Shown here: piece by piece, positions 23,563 to 34,386 of the stretch
How positions within the stretch are numbered: the first letter of the stretch is position 1
How the letters are laid out: each line of letters begins with the position of its first letter
NCBI RefSeq assembly: GCF_025698545.1
Contig: NC_068569.1
Location: forward strand, 12,586,001 to 12,650,000
Direction of reading: 5' to 3'
Length of the DNA: 64,000 bases
DNA from: Gossypium raimondii
Taxonomy: Eukaryota; Streptophyta; Magnoliopsida; Malvales; Malvaceae
Position numbers and translations under genes: made by a program
Notes under the pieces: model-generated
Database searches by the model: none
What the model was told of the DNA's origin: nothing
Seen by the model: only the letters and a program-made list of their open reading frames with translations

Positions 23563-25346
23563 TATTTTTTTTTGGTATAAGTATGCTAAAGCAAATATTA
23601 ATAAAATTTTATTATTATATTTATATATAAAAGTATTTTGGTAATTATATCAATCTCGACTTCAATAATTGAAAAATTAAATCCAACCTAAAAAAAAAAC
23701 CTTGATGGGGTCATATTGGAAGCGTTGGGTCAGGGTTTTTATGCCCTCCAATGGTTTAAAGCTGCAGGTTAAAAAGATCCAAACAAGAAAAAAGCAAAGG
23801 CTGCTGCAATGAAGAAAAAGGAAAACTTTTTCCATAAAATAGATTGAGTAGGAGCTTGCTTAACGTAACAAAGTTTGCTTTCCCAGGTTGAATGTGATTG
23901 ACATACACATTCTGTTATGAGAAAGGAGTGGAGGGATCTGACTACCACGCCAAGCTAGTATTTCAAAGCTGGTTTTCATGTGGTCCACCTCACTTCATCC
24001 CAAGCATAAACTATTACAAAGATGGTTTTTTCATATGGATTCCAAAATGAAAGGAATCTTGGAATCTGCATGATGTTGATTTCAAGTAGTGAGCGTCAAT
24101 ACGTTATAATGATTGATAGGTAAGGTTAGTGATTTTGGTTCAAGGATTGATTTTTGTGGACCTATCGATTGAAATTGCGGCTTGGGTGTTTCACAAAAAT
24201 GGTAATGCAGTTCTCATTTTGTTCTCTGTCCTGTGAATTCTGTGATGGGAAAATATTTCAAAGGTTTAATTTATCAGATGTACAAAAGTTAGCTCTTTCC
24301 CTTCTCTCATTATTTATCTTATACGGATTACGATCATGTTGATGAAGAGTAATTACATCTGCTATAAATCAGATTAAAAACGGCGTAGTGTACCATAATT
24401 AATTTGGTCATAATCTTATGCCTTGTCAAAGATAACATAATGAAAGCCAACTAACTGCTGTCTTGTTTTGATATATATGTTGCTTGTTAAACATGATTTC
24501 ATGTGCTGTAATGATGCTTAATCCTACTGCTGTCTTGTTTTGATATATGTTGCTTGTTAAACATGACTTCATGTGTTGCAATGATGCTTAATCCTACCTT
24601 TGAATCTCATCACACCAATGGTGAAATGGAACCTGAGGAGTATATCCTCATGCATTCTTTTTCACCGAGGATAACTAATGGTGAGATCAACCAAAACCAC
24701 CACAACCCTTAATTCTCACTGGAGCAACAAACTACAGTTGGTAAAAGCAATGCCCAACCAGGTTGTGCTTTTACTTTTAACTCCTACATTCCTTTTATAT
24801 AATTGCAACTTTTTCCTTTCAATTAAAATTATACATAACTTCTTTTTGTTATTATATGAAACATGTATAATTTTGATTTGTATACTAATTTAATAAATAT
24901 ATAAAATTTATTATTACAAAATTGATAAGATTAAAAATAATCTTAATGATTAATTACTTTTATATGAATAAAATCTTTTACAAATTTTTATATAATAAAA
25001 AATATAAAAATGATTTATGATTTTTATAAAATTTTAATTATTTAATACTAAAATTATTATTAACATAAATAGAATTTTAATATATATTTTATAATTTAGT
25101 ATAAAAATAATTTTAATTATTCATTGTTTTTAATTAATTATTATTTATAATAAATTTAATTATTATTTAACATATTTTATTTTAAAATATTTTAATTATT
25201 TATTCTATATATACATAAAATTTAACTTAATGTCATTAATAATCATTTTCCATTCTTACCACATATCTCACCTCTTATTTTAATCTCACTGTTATAGTAA
25301 CTAATTTCATTAATATTACTTTTAATCTCATCGTCCATCCAAAAAG
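23563..25346. other. Intergenic, no gene recognised
   Basis: Non-coding by inspection apart from short frames without family features. It includes a 72-bp tandem duplication (24455-24598), a strongly A/T region (24880-25250), and one arm of an inverted repeat at 25324-25343 that faces the solo LTR insertion. Confidence 0.45.
24455..24598 (+). repeat. 72-bp tandem duplication
   Basis: The unit beginning CTGCTGTCTTGTTTTGATAT occurs at 24455 and 24527. Both copies end AATGATGCTTAATCCTAC and differ at a few positions plus one TA dinucleotide. Confidence 0.9.
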
Positions 25347-28246
25347 TGTAACACCCCTTACCCGAGACAGTTGCCGGAGTCAAGCACGAGGCATTACCTA
25401 ACTTACTAGTTCGGAGCATAAAAATTTGCTTTTAAAAAATTTAATTCACTCACGTTCATTCAATATGTCCCTAAAAAGAAATCTCGAGACCCTAAATCAT
25501 GCAATAGAAACAGTTCGAGTCCAAACCGGGAACATTAATAATTTTTCAAATACTAAAACAAATTAAAACAATTCATTTCATTATTCACAATAAAACTGTC
25601 CACCTGCGCAATAGTCACTAATTTAATTATAACTCGAGTTACAAAACTAGAAATTTAGATCCGTAAATTTTCCCTGAAACTAGACTCATATATCTTCTTA
25701 CCATAAAATTTTCAGAATTTTTGGTTTAGCCAATTAGTCCAGTTTATTCTTTAAAGTCTCCCCTGTTTCACTATTCGACATCTCTGACCCCTCTTCACTA
25801 AAAATTAATCATCTCAATGAACATAATTCGAATAATATTCTCGTTTGTTTCTATTGAAAATAGACTCACTAATGAATCTAAAAATATAAATTATAACTCC
25901 AAATTATTTTTGTACAATTCTTAATGATTTTCTAAAGTCAGAACAGAGAATTTCAAAAGCTATTCTGATCCTATCTCACTAAAATTCAAATATCTAAAAA
26001 TATACAACTCTTTTGCTTACTCTATTTCTTTTATGTGAAAATAGACTCATTCAGCTTTAATTTAATATCTCATTCAGCTTCTAATTCAACTTCTACCATT
26101 TTTGGTGATTTTTCAAATTCATGTCAATGCTGCTGTCCAAAAACTGTTCCATTGCAAATTCTTACTCTTTTATCATTTCTTTGTATTAACTATCATTTAA
26201 ACACACACAACACCAAAACACGTTCCTACATAGCCATTTCAATAACTAATCATTATCGAATATTTACTTGCTACTCCTTAGACATATCATAAGGATACAC
26301 ACAAAATGACCAAGTCCCTATACATGCCATATAAATCAAAAAGTTGTTTAACAAAATCTACCGGAGTAAATCTGGATGGTGTGGTTGTTGATGTAGATCC
26401 GATCCTCCAAACATATATATATATCAATCTACAAGAAACAATAATCACACACAAGTAAGCTTACAGAAAGCTTAGTAAGTTCATAGGCTCATAATAAAAT
26501 CTTACCAAAATTTCACTAACAATATTAATAAACAATAAAAATTCAACATTTCCTGCCAACCACAATCTCAAACAGTGAATCTATCCAATCGAGCTCAATA
26601 TCAGATGTCAACTTATATTCCGACATTTAGCTTCATTTGCACTTACAAATACCTGCCAAATTAAGGATCGTCTTACGGATTTAAGTACATTGTTTGCCCG
26701 GTGCTATGATTTGCTTGAATATTTCACATTGTTATAACTCAGTATGGTTTTCTTCACTGAAACACCATACTTAATTTTCATAACTCAGTATGGTTTTCTT
26801 TATCGAAATACCATACCTACTTTTCACAACTCAATATGGTTTTCTTCACTGAAATACCATACCTACGTTTCACACTTTGCCATGGATCCACCATGGACTT
26901 ATTCGTAAATTCATCACTGGTTATCGAACGTATGTACTCAATCCTACGTATCCCTTAATTTGAACTAACAATCTCATTTTATTCTTATTTTTACCATAAT
27001 CATAATTCAACAAAAATATACGAATTGATACATTATATCAATCCCACATTAACAATTAATCATAAAAGTTCAACCATATGAACTTACTTGGGCCAATTTG
27101 TAGAAGTTGTAAAAGTTTAGAGACTAATTTGATACTTTCTCTTTTCCACGTTTATCTTGGATTCGATCTATAATATAAAATTTTCCATTTATTAGCATCT
27201 AATTCAATACTAATTCACTTCACAATTTATGCCCTTCAATTTTCGAAATTATAGTTTTACCCTAAAATTTACAATTTAGTCCCTACTCAATTAACACTTT
27301 AATTGATCTAATTTTCTCAATTTACACCTTGTCCAACCATTTTAGACTACTATATTACCTTTGATATTCAAAACCACAACACCAAACCCTAATTCTAAAC
27401 TTTTTTACAATTAAGTCCCTAAAATCAATTTCTATCAAAATTACTTAATAAGATCATCATATAATAAAATTAAAGCTTTAATTCCATATTCATTCATCAT
27501 AAAAATCCAGCACTCATCAATGGTAACTTTAAAAATCAGCCATGAAATCAATAACTAATGAAATAATTAGTTGGACCTAATTGTAAAAGTGTCAAAATCA
27601 CAAAAATTACAAGAAATAATCAAGAATTAAACTTACATGGTTCAAATATATGAAAAATCAGCTTGGACGGACTCTTCAATGGCGTTTTTGGCTGAGAAAT
27701 ATGAAGAATTGCCTAGAAACTCTTTTAATTAAGATTTTTATTTGTTAACTTTTACAAAATTTCCAATTTTACCCTTATTACATCACTTTTACAGATTTTT
27801 CTTTTCTTATGCCGTCTCAACTATCCTTTATTGGCATATTTATGCCTTAAGTCCCTCCTTATATATCACTTAAGCTATTTAATCACAATTTAACAAATTT
27901 TGCACTATTTTCAATTTAGTTTTTTTAATTAATTGACTATCCAAACGTTAAAATTTTCTAACGAAACTTTTATACTAACTCAATGACGCTCCATAAATAT
28001 TTATAAAAAGATTTATGGCTCGGTTTATGAACTCGAGGTCTCGATACCTCATTTTAGACCCAATTTACCTATTAAATTCTTTTTAAATCACAAAATTCAA
28101 TAAATCACAAAATTCACTAATTCAAAAATTCTTCTAAATTCATACTTGACCCATAATTATTAGTTTATTAAATTTTAAGACTCATTGGTCGGATTTAGTG
28201 ATCTCGAATCACTGTTTCCGATACCACTGAAAATTAGGTTGTTACA
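25347..28246 (-). mobile_element. Solo-LTR-like element with perfect target duplication
   Basis: The 2900-bp element begins TGTAACACCCCTTACCCG, ends GGTTGTTACA and is flanked on both sides by AAAAG. No coding domain was seen. Minus orientation is chosen from the internal landmarks it shares with the other elements: a three-unit 46-bp array at 26734-26871, then a stem-loop at 26456-26474. The ends are whole and the target duplication is perfect, so it is fairly young or well preserved. Confidence 0.85.
26734..26871 (-). repeat. Three 46-bp tandem hairpin units
   Basis: Units start at GTATGG (26742), GTATGG (26788) and ATATGG (26834). Each has the form (G/A)TATGGT-TTTCTT...GAAA-(C/T)ACCATAC, so every unit can fold on itself. 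Confidence 0.9.
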
Positions 28247-29328
28247 AAAAGAGTCTCCATTTGGATGGGCAATGAGATTGGCTTCGGTGAGATTGAAAAT
28301 GTCAGTGGCGATGAGATCGAAAATCACAGTGGCAGACTCAATGTCGAGATAGGAGTTTGGATTCAAATGTTGTGATAGCGATGAGATAAAAATAGAGAAT
28401 AATCATTAGAGATATTAAATTAAAAGTTGTTAAAAATAATTATCAATATATAATAATTAAATTAAATTTATATTAATTAATAATTATTAATATATAATAA
28501 TAAAAATCTAGATTAAATGATAAATCTATATTATATTTATATTTATGTTAACTAATAATAATTAAGAATTACATAAATAACATTTATATTAAAATTTTAA
28601 AATAATAATAAAATAAAATATAGATAAGAGGGGCAAAATAGAAAATTTTCCTCTCACTGGAAGTCCAGTACCTCAATTGGAGCCCTCCCCTTCAGCGAAA
28701 ATAGAAGGGTGCAGTGAGTTTGAAATTCTCACGGAGATCATCCAAAGGCAGACCAATCTTTACTGCAGTTGAATTTTCCATCATTTTAAACAGCAGATGC
28801 CAACACACTGAAAGCTTTGTGACATCAAAGGGGCCCTTAGTTTGCCACTTCATTCGATGTTATGTTAGAGTAAGCACTCTAAATACATAAAACTTCTTTT
28901 CATTACAAACCACAAGGACAAGATTCATTGAACAGGCTTCTAAATGCACACAACTTCCTAGGAGATTGATTTTGACATTTTTCTAGTGTTTAAGGGTTTA
29001 TTTCACTTCTTTTGCTTGCATATAAGGTATATTCATGGTGTGGTTTTATGTACTTTGTATGATCATCAACGTCAGTTTAAATGCCTTCAATTATTACTAG
29101 CTTACCAGAATATCGCATTCCAATTTGGTGCGTTAGTCTGAACATATTGTAAGGCACACAGAGTAGTAGCGAGTCTAATCAAAGCACTACTGAAGTGGGG
29201 ATATAGGATGATGACTGGAGAAAATGATGTCCATAAAACCCTCATAGCTCTTTTGATGTCAGTGCGCCCATTGCAAATAGATTCATATTCAGTTATTTAC
29301 TTCCATAATCATCGATAATCTTAGTGCA
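28247..29328. other. Intergenic upstream of the broken protease
   Basis: It starts with an inverted-repeat arm (28260-28279) and a short run of GCGATGAGAT-type repeats to about 28395, then A/T-rich sequence to 28620. The last 300 bases probably held the promoter of the protease copy. No gene was recognised. Confidence 0.4.
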
Positions 29329-30463
29329 ATGGCTACAAATGTATGCCAAAACATGTGCTTGGCCTATCTCCTTGTTTTGTCCATCTGGATTTCACATGCC
29401 CGCTGTCGCCTCTCAATGAGGAACATATGCTGAAGAGGCATGAGGAATGGATGGCTATGCATGGCCGCGTCTACACAGACTCAGCCGAGCACGAGAAACT
29501 CTTTGCAATATTTAAGGAAAACGTTGAACGTATCGATGCTTTTAATAACGGTGTGGAGAAAGGATATAAGCTAGGTGTAAACAAATTTGCAGACTTAACT
29601 AATGAGGAATTCCGTTCCCTACACATTGGTTACAAATGCCAGTCTTTTGAATTGATGTCAAATTCAAAACCCGCAAATTTCTGCCATGGAAAAGTAACCG
29701 CTACGCCTACTATTGTGGACTGGAGGAAAAAGGGTGTCGTGACCTCTGTCAAGGATCAAAGCTCATGTGGTGAGTGAGAATTCATGGATTATAAGCTAGT
29801 CATTTGTTTTATTATCTTTTACTTCATGGCAGGTCAATATATGGTACTTGTTATATCTTGCGTCAAAATACAGGATGTTGTTGGGCGTTTTCAGCAGTAG
29901 CGGCTATAGAAGGCATAACAGCACTCAAGAAAGGGAAGTTAATTTTATTGTCAGAGCAGCAACTTGTGGACTGTGATATCAATGGTGAAAATAAAGGATG
30001 TGAAGGTGGCTTTATGGACACTGCCTTTCAGTTCATCAAAAGTAACCATGGCCTAACATCAGAAGCCAACTACCCTTACCAGGGATCGGAAGGAGCTTGC
30101 AGAAAGAAGGAAGCAAATCCTGCAGCAACTATAACCGGCTACGAAGATGTACCGCCTAATAACGAAAAGGCCTTGTTACAAGCAGTGGCCAACCAACCAG
30201 TTTCTGTTGCTATAGAAGGAAGTGGATGGTCTTTCCAGTTTTACAAGAGCGGGGTCTTCTTAGGGGAGTGTGACACTTACCTTGACCATGCTGTCACGTT
30301 GGTTGGGTACGGAACCAACTCGGATGGTACCAAGTACTGGTTGGCGAAGAATTCGTGAGGCACTGACTGGGGTGAGAAAGGGTATATGAGGCTAGAGAGG
30401 GATGTTCCTGCCAAGGAAGGCCTTTGTGGCGTTGCCATGAAAGCTTCTTACTCACTTGCATGA
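29329..30463 (+). pseudogene. Papain-like cysteine protease (SAG12/SAG39 type), broken copy
   Basis: Exons are 29329-29769 and 29874-30463. The conserved splice falls before the catalytic Cys (TGTG|GT...AG|GATGTTGTTGG), the same place as in the intact neighbour. The natural start (MATNVCQNMCLAYLLVLSIW) gives a signal peptide, but a one-base loss near the CGC-CTC at about 29410 throws the frame out just before LNEEHMLKRHEEW. Further on the frame is good: I29 prodomain with KLFAIFKENVERIDAFNN, active-site [13 protein letters not shown], His in LDHAVTLVGYG and Asn in WLAKNS. A TGA (30356-30358) then stands where the family has the Trp of KNSWG, removing the last 35 residues or so. An intron is present, so this is a duplicated gene and not a retrocopy. 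Two visible lesions and strong conservation elsewhere point to recent loss. Confidence 0.88.
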
Positions 30464-31409
30464 AAGAAGAAAATATTATTGGAATACTGTTATATTAAGC
30501 TGCAACCTGTCAATACCAATATCATGTTATTTGTCTGAAGGTGTAAAACTATTGTAAAATTTGTGTTATGGTAGCTACGCTTCCTGTAGGAAACTGTAAA
30601 AAAAAAAAACAGCAATAAAGTGTTTGATTTGATGATCTGCTACTGTTGAGATTCCATTTGATTTTTTTGGTTTAAAAAAACCACTGTTTGCCTGTTGTCA
30701 CCCTGTAAGTTACTGAAAGATATAGAAGCGACGTTTCTTTTCTTTCATTTGATGCGGGCGTAAAAATTGTTAAAAGCTACTCCACATCTAATAATGAATA
30801 TTACGTGTCCAATCAATAGATTCTCTCAAGGAATCTATTTTGCATTATGGAGTAGCCGAGTCTATAGAATTATCCGAATTAAAAGCAAAAGTTCATAACA
30901 TAGGATGGTCATTATTAAAGTAATCTCTGTCTTTCAAGGTACACCATGAAGTAACAAATGAGAATTGATCATGCAGATGTTGTTTTATTAGTTAAAACTT
31001 ATTAGGGGGAAAAGAAAAATGAGATGGTCTGCTAGAATGGTCCTTGCTGATGCCATTAATCAATCTATATATGTGTAATGAGCTCTTTCCCCTCCAGGAA
31101 AACAATTGTGACCATTTCTTCGAACTAAATGCTGGTTATATATATATATATGAGTAGAAAGATCAAAGGAAAGTGAAAGCTTTTCTTTCTGTTTCAAGGC
31201 ATTTGGTAATAAGTACAGAACAATAATCCTGATGAAACTGTGCACATATACCCTTGTTTCATATAGGTTTGTATGAATAAGCTGATACGAACATAACTTT
31301 CTGTCCTTTTTCCTGAGGATAGCTAATTGGACTTTTTAGAATACTTAAAAGAGGACTATTCACTATACATGCTGCATAGACAGCTTCATAATATATTATG
31401 TGTTTATCT
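30464..31409. other. Shared 3' flanks of the tail-to-tail protease pair
   Basis: No gene was recognised. There is an A-run at about 30598-30610 close to AATAAAG (a likely polyadenylation region of the broken + copy). Nearer 31400 lies the 3' UTR of the - copy. Confidence 0.5.
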
Positions 31410-32513
31410 TCAAGCAGTTGGGTAAGAGGCTTCCATTGCGATACCGCAAAGACCTTCTGCAGCATCAATATCTCTCTGCATTCTAATGTATCCATCCTCA
31501 CCCCAGCTAGTGCCCCATGAATTCTTCACCAACCAATACTTGGTCCCGTCTTCAGCTTCTCCATAGCCAACTGCTGTAACCCCATGGTCAAGGAAGGTGG
31601 TGCATTCGCCAGTGAAGACACCACTTTTGTAGTGTTGGAAGTCAGACCCACCAGCATCAATGGCAACTGAAACCGGCTGGTTGGCCACAGCTTTTAACAG
31701 TGCTGACTCGCTGTTTGAAGGTACATCTTCATAACCAGTGATCTTGACAGCATGGTTGGCTGATTTTTTCTTGTTGCAGCTTCCATCAACTCCTTCATAG
31801 GGGTAATTGGTTTCGGTAGTAAGTCCTTTATTTAAAATGATAAATTCAAAAGCATCATCCATGAGACCACCATTGCAGCCTTGGTCTTCGCCATTGACAT
31901 CACAATCAACTAACTCTTGCTCTGATAGTGGGATCAATGTTCCAGTTTTGAGCTTGTTAATACCTTCCATGGCGGCCACAGCTGAGAACGCCCAGCAGCA
32001 TCCTATATCATCCAAAAGAAACAATTAGCATTATGGAATCATAATCATTTAAAGTTGTTTCACAAATTGTTGTTACTTACCACATTGGCCTTGGTCCTTG
32101 ATGCCGGTCACAGCTCCTTTCTTTCTCCAATCCATGATAGATGGAACTGCACTAACATTTTCATACCTGAAAGAAGTTGTTTTCGAAGCTGCAACAGTGT
32201 TGGAAGATCGCATTTTGTACCCATTTCTCATGGCTTTAAACTCTTCATTGGTCAAGTCCGTAAATTCATTAACACCTAGCTTGTACTTTTTGTTGGTATC
32301 AGTATTGTGGGATTCGATATACTCCATATTTTCCTTGAATATCTGGAAACGTTTCTCCTTCTCTGCTGCATCCTGATAAAGTCTGCTATAGCTAGACACC
32401 CATTGTTCAAACCTGTCAGACATAGATACCTCAGGAACAGAACGGGACGAGGCCTGAGAAGCCCAAATTCCCAAAACAAAGATTAAGGCCAAACATTGAC
32501 TTATCGAAGCCAT
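31410..32513 (-). CDS. Papain-like cysteine protease, senescence-associated SAG39/SAG12 type
   Basis: Exons are 32513-32081 and 32002-31410, giving 341 aa, the usual length. A signal peptide ([20 protein letters not shown], cleaved near residue 24) directs it to the secretory route and vacuole. The I29 inhibitory prodomain shows an ERFNIN-type helix ([14 protein letters not shown]) and [13 protein letters not shown]. The mature C1A domain has the oxyanion Gln and catalytic Cys in [17 protein letters not shown] (Cys147), a typical [11 protein letters not shown] loop, His in [11 protein letters not shown] and Asn/Trp in [13 protein letters not shown]. It ends ASYPTA, with no granulin domain. 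Relatives degrade protein in senescence and defence. The double Cys CCWAF (instead of SCWAF) is seen in this subgroup. The single intron splits the codon just before the active site. It lies tail to tail with a broken paralogue. Confidence 0.96.
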
Positions 32514-32595
32514 TGTTAGGGAGGAGTAAATTTCAGGAATGCTACAGTGAAAGAATGTGAGCTGTGAGGGATGCCAATCCTAAGATTGTATGTAG

Positions 32596-32603
32596 TTTAT
32601 ATA
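32596..32603 (-). promoter_or_regulatory. Probable TATA box of the intact protease
   Basis: TATATAAA reads on the minus strand about 83-90 bases upstream of the start codon at 32513. Spacing and sequence suit a plant core promoter. Confidence 0.6.
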
Positions 32604-32609
32604 GAGAGG

Positions 32610-34386
32610 AGTTCTCGAGCCACACTTCTCCCATACTAGCAACAGACAAAAAAAACCTCAATCTACGTGCCCTGCAAAATATTCTGACGAGGACTCCATG
32701 CTAATTTCGTTACCCGATAAGATTCTAATTCGTATCTAACTTAAATTCTTGGATTTTAAAACTTCTGGCAATAAATTCAATAATAGATTCCAGACATCTT
32801 CAGATTGCATTTACATGTACCGTTCATCGTAGTGAAACTAAGAGTCACCCAAGAATATATCAAGAAATAAATATAGGAATATATTCCTTTTAAACCTGTT
32901 TGTTTTTCTGCAGAGTTTTAACATAATTCAATACTTCTTATTTTGATAGAATTATTAGTAGTTATGTTCGTGACAAAATTAGGATCCGAAATATTCAATT
33001 TTCATTAAACAATATTCTAATATGAAACGGAAGAAGTGATGGCTAAATTGTGATAATATAACATCCCTACCTAGAATCAAAGTGCCATTTTTGGCTGTAC
33101 ACCTAGGAGTAGTGTTTTGTCCTGCTTCCTCTACGATGGTGCCGAGGGGAATACTAGTTTGTGCCTTGAAAGAAAAGCATATTTCAAGACAGATGCAGTA
33201 GCGAAGCCCTTAGTTTAACTTTTACAACTAGATTAATATCATTAAATTAAAATATGTGTAGATATACTAAAAATAAAAAAATATTTCTACTAATATAACA
33301 TAATTAAAATTTACTAGATTACAATAATATGGATAAAATAAAACAAATAAATAAAAAATAAAATGGAGGGACATAAGAATATATAATATTTTTGTATGTA
33401 GTTTAATGATAGTTGCCCTGTTAAAAAAACCTTAAGTTTTTACTCAATAAAGTATTTTTATAATAAAATTATATAATAATTTATTAAAAACCTAGAGATT
33501 AATGACATCCTAGTTCAAAAACACTTTACACGTAAAAAAATATCAAATAGTTTTACTGGAGCAAAAATTATGAAAGGAGCAACTGAGGTTGCAGACTTGC
33601 GGCACAGTTCATATTCTATTAGGTATGGTTGCAAATGCATCCATATATGTCAAAAGTTAAGGGCTTATCTTGTTATCAGTTAAAGTTTAATGGTTTACTT
33701 CGATGTACAAAGTGAAAAGTTTAAGAGTTTATTTAGATGTAACAAAAGTATAAGGGCTTATTTAAATAAAATAACAATGTTTAAGGATTTATATAATATA
33801 TTAGCCATTTTTTAAATGAAGGAAATGATAGAATTGTGTTTGTTTCGCCTCGAATTTAAATATATATTTAATATTTTACCTTATGAATCGAAAATAAGAG
33901 AAAATTATATTTGGTATTCGAATTTTTATAATTTAATTCCATTTGAATAATGTATTAGATATAATAATTTTAACAACACCTTTATTAATGTTAGCCTAAT
34001 TCTCTCTGTTTTTCCCTTTCAGTCAATCAACGGATACATCTCAGCATTTAAATTTGGATTGGGCTCCTCAAAAACACTCTGAAGTTGGGTTTGCAAGTAG
34101 ATATTTGCACCCACCAAATCCTCCAATCCAACCCACCACCACCTCCTCCCTTTGTAAATGCCTGGTTAAGACTTTAAAGCCTTCTATATAGCTTATATTT
34201 GCACCATTACCTACCTGACCCCATTCGTTCTAACAGGTAGATGCTTTAGGATAAACAAACAATGCATGATTTGTTGTTTCTACAACCACACCCTTTTTAT
34301 TACATTTTGATGGAAAAATATTCCCCCCATTCAGAGCATGCCGCATGAAATCCTTTGCTTTTGGAGGTAACCGCAATTGTCACAAT
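32610..34386. other. Intergenic, no gene recognised
   Basis: Upstream region of the protease followed by A/T-rich DNA. At about 33600-33810 loosely repeated phrases (AAGGGCTTAT, TTTAGATGTA, AAGTTTAAG) look like an old dispersed repeat. No supported frame was seen. Confidence 0.4.

Noticed and set aside
25347-28246. CRISPR-like array from the regular 46-bp units
   Set aside because: Plant nuclear DNA, only three whole-unit tandem copies without unique spacers, inside an LTR-like element.
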